The notes: generated by a model from the sequence alone, not told the origin. Positions 1 through 7,587 are shown, counted from the stretch's first letter. The stretch: 16,354 bases of DNA from an uncultured bacterium (GCA_903938205.1 CAJACJ010000348.1:1-16354), one strand, 5' to 3'. Numbers and translations: made by a program.

Positions 1-2
1 AT

Positions 3-1967
3 GGTGCTATTGAACCGTGGCGTCGCAATGGTCGACGCATGAACAGTTATTACGGTCGAATTCTGCGGGCATGTTGCGCTTGTTTCAAGGTTGTGCGAGA
101 GCTGCCCTATTCCAAATTACCGCCGCGTATTCGCCGCTATCTGATGGATGGAATTCCAGAGGAGGACGCTGAAAAACTTGGAGTGAAATTTGAGGGCGTG
201 CTGCCAAACTTGCGCCGTCGCTATTTGGAATCTGAAAGTGAATTTGTGAAAGAGCGCTGGGTGCACTACATGCGTGGCGCGGCTTGTCCCGCGTGCCAAG
301 GCAAGCGACTTCGTCCCGAAAGTTTGGCGGTGAAAGTTCGTGGCATGGACAAACAGATGAGCATTGCCGACGCGAGCGCGCTGAATGTTGGCCACGCTAT
401 TGAGTATTTCAAGCAACTGCAATTGTCCGCAAGCAAAAAACAAATTGCGCAACCCATTTTGAAGGAAATCGAATCACGACTTGGATTTCTGTACAGCGTT
501 GGTCTGGACTATCTGACTTTGGATCGCGCCAGTGGAACACTTTCCGGTGGCGAAGCGCAGCGCATTCGCCTGGCGACTCAAGTTGGCAGCGGATTGGTTG
601 GTGTCTGTTATGTGTTGGATGAGCCAACCATTGGCTTGCACCAACGCGACAATGATCGACTAGTCAAAACACTGCGCAAACTCACTGATATTGGAAACTC
701 CGTGATTGTGGTTGAACATGACGAGGACACCATTCGCGCCGCCGATTTTGTGGTGGACATTGGGCCTGGACCAGGTCGCCATGGTGGAAAAGTTGTGGCG
801 CAAGGAACCCCAGCGGAAGTCGCCGCGCATGCCACAAGTTTAACGGGCATGTACCTGCGCGGCGAGCGTTGCGTGGAGATTCCTCAAACGCGCCGATCCG
901 TCAGCGAGTCAAAAGCAATCGTGGTCAAGGGCGCGCGCGAAAATAATTTGAAAAATATTAACGTGACTTTTCCACTTGGTGGTTTTATTTGCGTGAGTGG
1001 AGTTTCGGGCAGCGGCAAAAGTTCATTGGTCAATGAAGTGCTTCTGAAGGTCGCGCAAAAGACAGTCCATGGATCCAAAGTGGTCCCAGGCGCGCATGAC
1101 CGCGTGACTGGACTCGCTGGAATTGAACGCGTTGTTGAGGTGGATCAAAGCCCGATTGGTCGAACACCAAGATCAAATCCTGCCACTTACACGGGTATTT
1201 TTGATGATATTCGCAAACTCTTCGCGGCCGTGGCGGAGAGCCGCGTGCGAGGCTACGAACCAGGTCGATTTTCTTTCAATGTCAAAGGCGGCCGCTGCGA
1301 AGCGTGCCAGGGGCAAGGCGTGCGCAAAATTGAAATGCATTTCTTGCCTGATATTTTTGTGACCTGCGAGTCTTGCAACGGAACACGGTACGCAAAAGAA
1401 ACATTGGATATTCGTTTTAAGAACAAGACCATCGCAGAAGTGCTGGACATGACCATTGATGATGCCGTTGTGTTCTTTGACGCGCACCCCAAGATTCGTG
1501 AAATGCTCAAGTGCGTCCGCGATGTGGGCCTGGGCTATATGCAACTGGGGCAAGCCAGCACAACGTTGTCGGGCGGCGAAGCGCAGCGCATTAAATTGGC
1601 AACCGAACTTGGAAATCGTTCCACTGGCAGCGCGCTATATGTGCTTGATGAACCCACGACCGGATTGCACTTTGATGACGTGCGCAAATTGCTGGAAGTG
1701 TTGAACCGATTGGCCGACGCCGGGCACACACTGATTGTCATTGAACACAATCTGGATGTGATCAAATGCGCCGACTGGATCATTGATTTGGGTCCAGAAG
1801 GTGGCGAACGCGGCGGTGAAGTTCTTGCGGCTGGAACTCCGGAAAAAGTCGCTCAAAATGCGGCAAGCGCAACGGGCTTGTATTTACAACGAATGCTGGG
1901 ACAAACGCGCGGCGTGAAATCCGTTATGAAAACGAAGTCCAAGCGCGCATCAACAAAAACTTTATAG
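3..1967 (+). CDS. uvrA: UvrABC excinuclease subunit A, C-terminal part (5' truncated by window edge)
   Basis: UvrA is the DNA-damage-recognition ATPase of nucleotide excision repair. It acts as a dimer, scans DNA and loads UvrB. The reading frame is open to the left edge; the codons before the first ATG at 39 still read GAIEPWRRNGRR, a typical internal UvrA segment, so that ATG is not the start. Counting from position 39, the protein shows a CPAC motif at 83-86, the first ABC signature LSGGE at 168-172 and its Walker B (LDEPTIGL, 193-200). Then come the second Walker A (GVSGSGKSS, 321-329), the C-terminal zinc finger CxxC-x19-CxxC (C420, C423, C443, C446), the second LSGGE at 510-514 and LDEPTTGLHF. 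The family is about 950 aa; about 650 are present, so roughly 300 residues with the first Walker A lie outside. The tail is short and basic. Nothing suggests a defect. Confidence 0.97.
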   Translation, partial: GAIEPWRRNGRRMNSYYGRILRACCACFKVVRELPYSKLPPRIRRYLMDGIPEEDAEKLGVKFEGVLPNLRRRYLESESEFVKERWVHYMRGAACPACQGKRLRPESLAVKVRGMDKQMSIADASALNVGHAIEYFKQLQLSASKKQIAQPILKEIESRLGFLYSVGLDYLTLDRASGTLSGGEAQRIRLATQVGSGLVGVCYVLDEPTIGLHQRDNDRLVKTLRKLTDIGNSVIVVEHDEDTIRAADFVVDIGPGPGRHGGKVVAQGTPAEVAAHATSLTGMYLRGERCVEIPQTRRSVSESKAIVVKGARENNLKNINVTFPLGGFICVSGVSGSGKSSLVNEVLLKVAQKTVHGSKVVPGAHDRVTGLAGIERVVEVDQSPIGRTPRSNPATYTGIFDDIRKLFAAVAESRVRGYEPGRFSFNVKGGRCEACQGQGVRKIEMHFLPDIFVTCESCNGTRYAKETLDIRFKNKTIAEVLDMTIDDAVVFFDAHPKIREMLKCVRDVGLGYMQLGQASTTLSGGEAQRIKLATELGNRSTGSALYVLDEPTTGLHFDDVRKLLEVLNRLADAGHTLIVIEHNLDVIKCADWIIDLGPEGGERGGEVLAAGTPEKVAQNAASATGLYLQRMLGQTRGVKSVMKTKSKRASTKTL

Positions 1968-1976
1968 GTGTGCAGA

Positions 1977-1982
1977 TACACT
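1977..1982 (+). promoter_or_regulatory. Possible -10 box (TACACT) very close to a start codon
   Basis: The hexamer TACACT fits TAnnnT and ends 7 bases before the ATG of the thioesterase gene, so transcription would begin almost at the start codon. No Shine-Dalgarno site precedes that ATG. No good -35 hexamer lies 16-18 bases upstream, which keeps confidence low. Read-through from uvrA, which ends 22 bp before the ATG, is the alternative. Confidence 0.25.
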
Positions 1983-1989
1983 CGCCTAC

Positions 1990-2394
1990 ATGAATCTAAG
2001 TGATCAAGCGCTCACATTGCGCCATGTGACGCACCCGGAAGATGCCAATCACCAAGGCACAATTTTTGGCGGAAAAATATTAAGCCTGATCGACGAAGCG
2101 GCGTACTTGGAAGCGCGCAAACATGGACTTCATCGCTGGGTCACGATTCTTTTTGACCGCGTTGAATTCAAGGCGCCAGTATTCACGGGCGATGTGCTGA
2201 CCGTGTTCACCAAGACCGCTGCGACGGGCCGCAGCAGCGTGACCGTGTCTGTGATCGTGGAGGCGGAGCGCTACCTTGGCGGAGAAAAAGTAATCGTGAC
2301 GCACGCCACAGTGAAAATGGTCTCGGTGAACCACGCTGGACACAGCGTTGATTTCCGCACAAAGCCCGACATTTCCGACCATCCCCGCGTATGA
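1990..2394 (+). CDS. Acyl-CoA thioesterase, hotdog fold (YciA/BACH-like)
   Basis: The 134-residue product is a single-hotdog-domain acyl-CoA thioesterase, which hydrolyses acyl-CoA to free acid and CoA in the cytoplasm. Near the N-terminus it has the family pattern HPEDANHQGTIFGGKILSLID, in which the Asn, the GTIFGG helix start and the Asp are conserved. Later come the strand motif FKAPVFTGDVL and the GRSSVTVSV segment. Length matches YciA-type enzymes (about 130 aa). The family acts as hexamers; acyl-chain preference cannot be read from sequence. The gene starts 22 bp after uvrA and its stop overlaps the purN start (ATGA), so it is probably translated together with purN. There is no visible ribosome binding site. 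Confidence 0.88.
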   Translation: MNLSDQALTLRHVTHPEDANHQGTIFGGKILSLIDEAAYLEARKHGLHRWVTILFDRVEFKAPVFTGDVLTVFTKTAATGRSSVTVSVIVEAERYLGGEKVIVTHATVKMVSVNHAGHSVDFRTKPDISDHPRV

Positions 2395-3041
2395 CCACCA
2401 ACGACATGCACAATCCCGTGCGCGTCGCGTGCTTGATTTCTGGTGGCGGTCGCAGCGTTGTGAATCTGCATAAAAAAATAATCAGCGCAAAAATTCCGGC
2501 CCACATTGTGCTTGTTGCGTCAACGCGAGCCAATGTGGCTGGCATTCAAGCTGCCGCCGCGCTTGGCCTTGAAACATGTGAAATTGCCGCGCTTCCAGCG
2601 GACACGCTCGATGACCGCTTGGATGCTGCGCTGGAAAAATCTGGCGCCGAGTTGATTGTGCTTGCCGGATACCTGAGATTGTTTCGCGTTGCGCGCTGGA
2701 AAAATCGTTGCCTGAATATTCATCCGTCGTTGCTGCCAAAATTTGGAGGCCATGGAATGTGGGGCGAACATGTCCACGCCGCGGTGCTTGCCGCAGGCGA
2801 AATTGAAAGCGGTTGCACTGTTCACTGGGCTGATGAACAATTTGATACGGGCTCGATTATTTTGCAGCGACGCTGCCCGATTCATGACGACATGAACTCC
2901 ACACAATTGGCCGCGCGGGTCTTTGAAGAAGAGAGCCAAGCCTTGCCAGAGGCGCTAGCGCGGGTCGCCCATTGGCTGCGTCACGGAGGAACTCGTCCCA
3001 ATTTCACTGTTGCATCGAACCCAAATCAAAAAATGAACTAA
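2391..3041 (+). CDS. purN: Phosphoribosylglycinamide formyltransferase (GAR transformylase)
   Basis: PurN transfers a formyl group from 10-formyltetrahydrofolate to GAR, the third step of de novo purine synthesis. The 216-residue product starts with the nucleotide-binding loop (CLISGGGRSVVNL). It carries the catalytic triad in the expected places: N109 and H111 in NIHPSLLPKFGG, and D152 in FDTGSII. The loop after LLPKF reads GGHGMWGEHVH rather than the PGLHTH of the E. coli enzyme; I recall this as typical of a separate PurN subfamily. The start overlaps the thioesterase stop by 4 bp; a second ATG five codons in is possible. The last 15 or so residues (TVASNPNQKMN) look like a non-conserved tail. 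No other purine gene is in the window. Confidence 0.93.
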   Translation: MTTNDMHNPVRVACLISGGGRSVVNLHKKIISAKIPAHIVLVASTRANVAGIQAAAALGLETCEIAALPADTLDDRLDAALEKSGAELIVLAGYLRLFRVARWKNRCLNIHPSLLPKFGGHGMWGEHVHAAVLAAGEIESGCTVHWADEQFDTGSIILQRRCPIHDDMNSTQLAARVFEEESQALPEALARVAHWLRHGGTRPNFTVASNPNQKMN

Positions 3042-3057
3042 GTTTCTGAAATATGTC

Positions 3058-3086
3058 TTGTGGATTGCAGATTCACAACCTACGGT
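3058..3086 (+). promoter_or_regulatory. Candidate promoter for the hpf-ptsN-HPr-gpsA cluster
   Basis: TTGTGG at 3058-3063 is followed after exactly 17 bases by TACGGT at 3081-3086. Only the TTG and TAnnnT cores match the sigma-70 consensus. The place is sensible: just after purN and about 30 bases before the hpf ribosome binding site. Confidence 0.3.
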
Positions 3087-3107
3087 TGAAACGTCCAGAT
3101 TCATACG

Positions 3108-3113
3108 AAAGGA
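3108..3113 (+). promoter_or_regulatory. Shine-Dalgarno site setting the hpf start
   Basis: AAAGGA lies 11 bases before the GTG at 3125. It supports that GTG as the hpf start over the in-frame ATG at 3053, which has no such site and would add 24 residues foreign to the family. Confidence 0.6.
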
Positions 3114-3124
3114 ATCACAATATC

Positions 3125-3439
3125 GTGAACATTAGCGCCAAGCATTTGGATTTAACCCCCGCCATTGAACAATACATTCGTAGCAAAGTGACGCGTTTGG
3201 AGCGTCATTTTGACAAGGTGCTACAAATTAATTTTGTGATTGAAAAGCAGCCGCACCATGGCTTTCATGTTGAATTGATCACCGACGTGGAGCATCATGA
3301 GGACTTCATCGCCAACAGCACGCACGATGATTTGTATGCGTGCGTTGACTTGGTGCTTGACCGCGGAGTGCGGCAATTAACCGACCATAAAGACCGTTTG
3401 CGCAATCGAAAGCACCCAGAGATTGATAAAACAACTTAA
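3125..3439 (+). CDS. hpf: Ribosome hibernation promoting factor, short form (HPF/YfiA family)
   Basis: HPF binds the 30S decoding channel in starved or stationary cells and promotes inactive ribosome dimers. Taken from GTG 3125, the product is 104 residues and begins MNISAKHLDLTPAIEQYI, the usual first strand and helix of the family. KVTRLERHFDK and the beta strands up to DDLYACVDLVLDRGVRQL follow, and the tail is KDRLRNRKH. The short length shows there is no C-terminal dimerisation domain of the long form. It stands just before a ptsN-like gene, the same neighbourhood as in proteobacterial rpoN operons, although rpoN itself is absent here. Confidence 0.92.
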   Translation: MNISAKHLDLTPAIEQYIRSKVTRLERHFDKVLQINFVIEKQPHHGFHVELITDVEHHEDFIANSTHDDLYACVDLVLDRGVRQLTDHKDRLRNRKHPEIDKTT

Positions 3440-3557
3440 TTTTGTGCTGCGAAACACCTCATTATGACGACTTCTACTTCTCGAAACCTTTTGGAAAGTT
3501 GTTCTTGAACACTTTGCCAACAACACATCGTGGTTTGAAAGGAAATAGGTCGCTCGT

Positions 3558-4034
3558 ATGAAACTTCGCCAATTGATTTTGGAAAAAGCAATCGTGACGG
3601 GGCTGAAATCTCCCAAGCGCGATGAGTGCATTGGCGAGCTTCTTGACGCTTTGATGAAAGGCGGCGCGTTCAAGCCCGCGCAACGCGATGAATTTCTCAA
3701 GGCGGTTATCAAGCGCGAGAAAAAAGGTTCCACGGGTTTCGGCCATGGCGTATCGGTGCCGCATGTTAAAACTTTGGAAGTTAAAAAATGCGTGGCCGCC
3801 ATTGGGTTGCATCCCGCCGGCCTTGATTTCAACGCGCTTGATCGCCAACCGGTCCATGCGATCTTTTTATTGCTGAGTCCAGAGGACAAACCGGAACTGC
3901 ATTTAGCCGCAATGGAGGGATTATTCTCCATTCTCAGCCAAGAGCAATTTCGAAAATTTCTTCGCCAAGCGAAGACCGTGGCGGATGTCGTCACGCTGCT
4001 TGATGAAGCTGACGCCAATCCATTGGTACGCTAA
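3558..4034 (+). CDS. ptsN: PTS EIIA component, nitrogen-type (PtsN-like)
   Basis: The 158-residue product is a free-standing fructose/mannitol-type EIIA domain (PTS_EIIA_2). These accept phosphate from HPr on a histidine and, in PtsN proteins, act as regulators instead of sugar importers. The phosphorylation site is H69 in TGFGHGVSVPHVKT, matching the family pattern GxGxAiPH. Further family features are LDFNALDRQPVHAIFLLLSP and HLAAMEGLFSIL. No membrane EIIB/EIIC domain is attached or nearby, which supports a regulatory role. An AAAGGA site at 3538-3543 precedes the ATG by 14 bases, a little far. The HPr gene follows after 4 bases, so donor and acceptor are made together. The 118-bp gap before it holds no gene that I can support. 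Confidence 0.9.
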   Translation: MKLRQLILEKAIVTGLKSPKRDECIGELLDALMKGGAFKPAQRDEFLKAVIKREKKGSTGFGHGVSVPHVKTLEVKKCVAAIGLHPAGLDFNALDRQPVHAIFLLLSPEDKPELHLAAMEGLFSILSQEQFRKFLRQAKTVADVVTLLDEADANPLVR

Positions 4035-4038
4035 AGAC

Positions 4039-4311
4039 TTGAAATCGTCGCGCGTGTTGATATTGAATCGACTGGGGCTTCATGCGCGCCCGGCGATGTC
4101 ATTTGCATCCATGGCGGGTTCGTTTCGATGCTCCATCAAAGTGCATCGCACTGACAATCAAGAACGCGTGGATGGAAAAAGTGTCATGCAAATGTTGATG
4201 CTGGCCTGCACTCAAGGAACTGAAATTGAAATTGAAGCCGAAGGCGCGGATGCCAGCGAAGCGATTGCGGCGTTGCGCGCATTGGTTGAAGGTAAATTTG
4301 AAGAGGAATGA
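4039..4311 (+). CDS. HPr family phosphocarrier protein, probable TTG start
   Basis: HPr relays phosphate from EI to EIIA proteins. The frame carries the active-site motif GLHARPA and the second family motif VDGKSVMQMLMLA, followed by a typical final helix (ASEAIAALRALVEGKFEEE). With TTG 4039 as start, the phospho-histidine is residue 15, as in E. coli HPr, and the length is 90 aa against 85-90 for the family. The earlier in-frame ATGs (3985, 4003) lie inside ptsN and would add 12-18 residues before the first strand; GTG 4054 would cut that strand. S48 in GKSV corresponds to the regulatory serine of Gram-positive HPr; whether an HPr kinase exists cannot be seen here. EI is not in the window. 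The 3' end is fused to the gpsA start region. Confidence 0.9.
   Translation: MKSSRVLILNRLGLHARPAMSFASMAGSFRCSIKVHRTDNQERVDGKSVMQMLMLACTQGTEIEIEAEGADASEAIAALRALVEGKFEEE
4302..4307 (+). promoter_or_regulatory. Shine-Dalgarno site for gpsA inside the HPr gene
   Basis: AGAGGA ends 6 bases before ATG 4314 and directly abuts ATG 4308. The spacing favours 4314 as the gpsA start. Confidence 0.55.
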
Positions 4312-4313
4312 GT

Positions 4314-5312
4314 ATGCAGCACACAATTGCGATCGCTGGTGATGGCCAAATGGCGCTGGTTCTTGCGTCCATTGTTGCGCAAGCGGGCCATGAAGCTCGG
4401 CTGTGGAGTCCATTTCCGGAGGACGCAAAACTATTGGCGAACACACGAAGCAACATGCGCCTTGCACACTTTCAATTGCCAGCGCCAGTGCGTGTGAGCG
4501 CGAACATAGAAGATATTTTTACCGACGCCACGCTTGCGGTCAGCGCCATACCCGCCCAATTCGCGCGCGTCACATGGCAGCGCATTGCCCCCACGCTGAT
4601 GAAGGACACTGGCATTGTCACCGTGACCAAAGGCGTGGAAGTTTCCTCGCTGTGCCCGCCACTTGATGTGCTTTTGGCCACGACAGGCACGCGCCCACTT
4701 GCTGTGTTAAGCGGTCCAACCATTGCCAGTGAATTGGCGCGGCAACTTCCAGCGACGTTGTTGTGCGCGAGTGACCATGAGCCCTTCGCGGCGCTGGTGC
4801 AAGGAATTTTTTCCAGGCCATGGCTGCGCATCTACACAAGCCACGATCCCATTGGGGTGGAAATTGCTGGCGCGGCGAAAAATGTCGTGGCATTGGCGGC
4901 AGGAATATTGGATGGATTGGAAATGGGATTCAACGCAAAGAGCGCGCTGCTTGCGCGCGGACTGGCGGAAATTGTTCGACTTGGTTTAGCCATGGGCGCA
5001 AAACAAGAAACTTTCTTTGGCATCGCGGGCGTTGGTGATTTGGCCACAACCTGTTTCAGCCCTGAAGGTCGCAATCGAACGCTGGGTGAAAAAATTGGGC
5101 GCGGAATGTCCTTGCCCGAAGCATTGGCAGCGACCAATGGAGTGGTTGAGGGCGTGGAAACTTGCAAAAGTCTGCGTGCGCTGGCGCAAAAACACGCCAT
5201 TGAAATGCCCATTGCAGCCGCGGTTCACAGCGTTCTCTTTGAAAATCATTCCCCCGCCCAAGCGGTGCGCGACTTAATGGGTCGCTCAGCCAAAGCGGAG
5301 CGGATTGGATAA
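4314..5312 (+). CDS. gpsA: NAD(P)-dependent glycerol-3-phosphate dehydrogenase
   Basis: GpsA reduces dihydroxyacetone phosphate to sn-glycerol-3-phosphate, the backbone for phospholipids. The 332-residue product (from ATG 4314; an ATG at 4308 overlapping the HPr stop by 4 bp is the alternative) begins with a Rossmann fold. Catalytic-domain features follow: K106 in VTKGVE, SGPTIASE (133-140), the catalytic lysine K189 in AGAAKN, GVGDL (D242), and EGRNRTLGEKIGRG. One oddity is that the dinucleotide loop reads GDGQMA, where most GpsA proteins have GxGxxG; the third glycine is alanine, as in some NADPH-using enzymes. It is the last gene of the hpf-ptsN-HPr-gpsA cluster, which ties membrane-lipid precursor supply to a PTS relay by co-expression. 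Confidence 0.95.
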   Translation: MQHTIAIAGDGQMALVLASIVAQAGHEARLWSPFPEDAKLLANTRSNMRLAHFQLPAPVRVSANIEDIFTDATLAVSAIPAQFARVTWQRIAPTLMKDTGIVTVTKGVEVSSLCPPLDVLLATTGTRPLAVLSGPTIASELARQLPATLLCASDHEPFAALVQGIFSRPWLRIYTSHDPIGVEIAGAAKNVVALAAGILDGLEMGFNAKSALLARGLAEIVRLGLAMGAKQETFFGIAGVGDLATTCFSPEGRNRTLGEKIGRGMSLPEALAATNGVVEGVETCKSLRALAQKHAIEMPIAAAVHSVLFENHSPAQAVRDLMGRSAKAERIG

Positions 5313-5369
5313 ATCTTCGGACCCTGATGCGGGAAAATTTGCCAAATTGAGTTTGCGGCGGCGAACTCC

Positions 5370-5528
5370 ATGCGCGCCCCGTGCGAATCCTGCAATCACA
5401 TGCCTACCGAAATTGACGCTGCGCTGGACCCTTGTTTATTTCCCGCATGCCGCAAGGGAACAACTCGCTTGCCTCATGCTTGCCCCCTGCTAGGCTTTGA
5501 CTTTCATCAAGAAGCATGTGCTTTTTGA
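5370..5528 (+). CDS. Doubtful Cys-rich small ORF upstream of the metal-type ATPase
   Basis: A 52-codon frame runs from ATG 5370 to TGA 5526-5528. It reads MRAPCESCNHMPTEIDAA, then LDPCLFPACRKG and HACPLL, and ends QEACAF. Six cysteines include one CxxC and one CxxxxC pair. Its place before a P1B-type ATPase is suggestive of a metal-handling peptide. Against it: there is no Shine-Dalgarno site, a candidate promoter lies inside it, the frame is open upstream without a start, and cysteine-rich frames arise by chance. I recognise no family. Confidence 0.15.
   Translation: MRAPCESCNHMPTEIDAALDPCLFPACRKGTTRLPHACPLLGFDFHQEACAF
5469..5496 (+). promoter_or_regulatory. Candidate promoter for the P-type ATPase gene
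   Basis: TTGCCT (5469-5474), a 16-base spacer and TAGGCT (5491-5496) form a weak sigma-70-like pair. The predicted leader before the ATG at 5560 is about 57 bases. Confidence 0.3.
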
Positions 5529-5559
5529 TTCTTGAACCAAACGAAACGAGACATTTAAG

Positions 5560-7587
5560 ATGAGCCCATCCGACACGCTTGCCAACACATCCTCACGCCG
5601 CGATCTTTCGCAAGGTGGTGAGCGACTTGAACGCAGACTCTTTATCGCGCTGGCTGGTGGAACATTGCTGCTGACAAGTTGGATTGGAAGCCTGCTTGGA
5701 TTGCAACCGCAAGTGGCGCAAATACCGGCGGCGATTGGCGCGTTGATGTTGGTGGCGCCCTTGGTCTTTGGCGCGTTGAAAGAAATGAAAATGGGTCGGC
5801 CCAGCGGCGACTCGTTGGCCAGCTTGGCCGTGTTGGCGGCGCTTGCCAATAATTTATATTTGGCCGCGGGCTTCTTGGCGTTCTTCTTGTGGCTGAGCGA
5901 ATTGATCTTGAGTCGAACCGCGTGGGGCGCTCAACGCGCCATTCGCGATCTGGTTGAGTTGACGCCCGACATTGCGCGCCTGATTCAAAATGATGGAAGC
6001 GAGAAGGAAACCACGTTGGCGCAAATTCGTGTCGGACAAAAAGTTCGCGTGCGTCCTGGTGAAAATCTTCCCGTGGACGGCCGCGTGATTTCAGGGCAAA
6101 GCAGCGTGAATCAAGCCAGTTTGACTGGTGAAGCGATTCCCATTGAAGCCAGCGAAGGAACCGCGGTTTACGCTGGAACCACCAATCTCACGGGACAATT
6201 GGATATCGAAGTGACGGCGGTCGCGGGCGAAAGCACAATTGGAAAAGTGGAGTCGCTGATTCGCGAGGCGGAAAATGCCAAGGGCCATAAACAAGAATTG
6301 ATCGAACGCCTGGCGACGTATTACGTTCCAGTTGTATTGATGGTGGCGGCGCTTGTGTGGTTCTTCACCAGCAAAAGTGAAATTGCCGCGGTTCGTGATC
6401 AAGCCGCCGAGCGCGCGGTGACCGTGCTTGTTGTGACATGTCCCGGCGCGTTGCTGATTGCGTATCCAACCGCTATGGTCGCGGCCTTCGCGGCGGCGGC
6501 GCGTCTTGGAATTATGATCAAGACCACGCGCGTGCTTGAGAGCGCGTCCAACATTGACACGGTGATCATGGATAAAACTGGAACGCTGACCACGGGAAAA
6601 TTCAGCGTGGGCAGATTGGCTCCCGCGGACGGCGTGGACCCCGCGCTTCTTTTGCAAGCCGCCACCGACGCCGAGCAAAGCAGCAACCATCCATTGGCGC
6701 GAAGTATTCTGGAAACCGCTGCAAAAGCACGTATTTTGCCGCGCGCCATTCGTGACTACAAGGAGTTGCACGGACGCGGCGTGAGCGCTCAAACCAATGA
6801 CGGACAGGTGCTTGCCGGCCGCGCGCAGTGGCTACTGGAGAATGACGCGTCCATCGCGACGCAGGTTGATGAAGCATCCAAAAAAATTGAGGGCATGAGC
6901 AGCGTGCATGTCATGTTGGGCGGCCGCTACTTGGGAGCCGTTGGTCTTGAAGACAAGTTGCGACAAAATGCCAGCGAGGTTGTTTCGCGATTGCGCGAAT
7001 TGGGCGTACGCAAAGTCTGCATCTTTACGGGCGACCGCTTGGAAGTGGCGACGCGTGTTGGCGAGGCCGTTGGCGTGGATTCAATTGAGGCTGAATGTTT
7101 ACCTGAAGAGAAGCACGAGGAATTGAAATATCTCATTCGCCGCGGGCACCGCACATTGGTGGTGGGCGACGGAATTAACGACGGTCCAATTCTTGCCAGC
7201 GCCGAGGTTGGCGTGGCCATGGGACTTTCCGGCAGCGACATTGCCACCAACTCCGCGGGTGTGGCGTTGATGAATGACGACCTGCGCCACATTCCGTTTT
7301 TACTTGAATTGGCGCGGCGAACACGCGGAATTATCGCGCTGAACATTGCGGCGGCGTTGGTGTTGGCCATTGTGGGTTTGGCGTTGGCCGCCACGGGTCG
7401 CATTCAAATTTGGATCACGCCGTTTTACCAAGCGGGCGCGTACATCTTTGTCATCGCCAATTCGCTGCGACTTGTGCGCTTTGGCGAGGACGTTCGTGGC
7501 GCGGAGGAAATTCGCCGCTCTTTGGAGTCCTCACGCCCTGTGAAACCAACTCGTCAAGCAATTGTGCAGCGCGTGACCGCCGGATAA
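5560..7587 (+). CDS. P1B-type (heavy-metal class) P-type ATPase with atypical CPG motif
   Basis: The 675-residue product is a membrane cation pump of the P1B class. It has four N-terminal membrane segments (about 26-47, 54-74, 84-98, 100-118) and the actuator loop with TGE (189-191). Two more segments (about 254-270, 286-312) follow, then the phosphorylation site DKTGT (D338), the nucleotide-site HP motif (H377, P378), TGD (490-492) and GDGIND (536-541), and finally two segments (about 590-611, 616-636). The pump cycle therefore looks intact. The metal site does not match the well-known groups. The sixth segment reads CPG (294-296) instead of CPC, SPC, TPC or CPH. Where ZntA-type pumps have Asp in the last segment (AD.GA), this has Q624 (FYQAGA), and the ZntA TM7 lysine is alanine. 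There is no N-terminal HMA domain; only about 25 residues precede the first segment. Substrate and direction cannot be named. Confidence 0.9.
   Translation: MSPSDTLANTSSRRDLSQGGERLERRLFIALAGGTLLLTSWIGSLLGLQPQVAQIPAAIGALMLVAPLVFGALKEMKMGRPSGDSLASLAVLAALANNLYLAAGFLAFFLWLSELILSRTAWGAQRAIRDLVELTPDIARLIQNDGSEKETTLAQIRVGQKVRVRPGENLPVDGRVISGQSSVNQASLTGEAIPIEASEGTAVYAGTTNLTGQLDIEVTAVAGESTIGKVESLIREAENAKGHKQELIERLATYYVPVVLMVAALVWFFTSKSEIAAVRDQAAERAVTVLVVTCPGALLIAYPTAMVAAFAAAARLGIMIKTTRVLESASNIDTVIMDKTGTLTTGKFSVGRLAPADGVDPALLLQAATDAEQSSNHPLARSILETAAKARILPRAIRDYKELHGRGVSAQTNDGQVLAGRAQWLLENDASIATQVDEASKKIEGMSSVHVMLGGRYLGAVGLEDKLRQNASEVVSRLRELGVRKVCIFTGDRLEVATRVGEAVGVDSIEAECLPEEKHEELKYLIRRGHRTLVVGDGINDGPILASAEVGVAMGLSGSDIATNSAGVALMNDDLRHIPFLLELARRTRGIIALNIAAALVLAIVGLALAATGRIQIWITPFYQAGAYIFVIANSLRLVRFGEDVRGAEEIRRSLESSRPVKPTRQAIVQRVTAG

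Noticed and set aside
3053..3124. 24-residue N-terminal extension of HPF from ATG 3053
   Set aside because: There is a Shine-Dalgarno site before GTG 3125, and the family begins at that point.
3377..4018. 213-codon minus-strand open frame
   Set aside because: It is opposite hpf and ptsN, both clearly real, and is rich in Ser/Arg as expected from an antisense frame.
5305..5493. 62-codon frame after gpsA
   Set aside because: It begins inside the gpsA 3' end, with no ribosome binding site and no recognisable content.
6091..6792. 233-codon minus-strand open frame
   Set aside because: It lies wholly opposite the P-type ATPase gene and has a shadow-like composition (many His, Arg, Asn), with no family motif.
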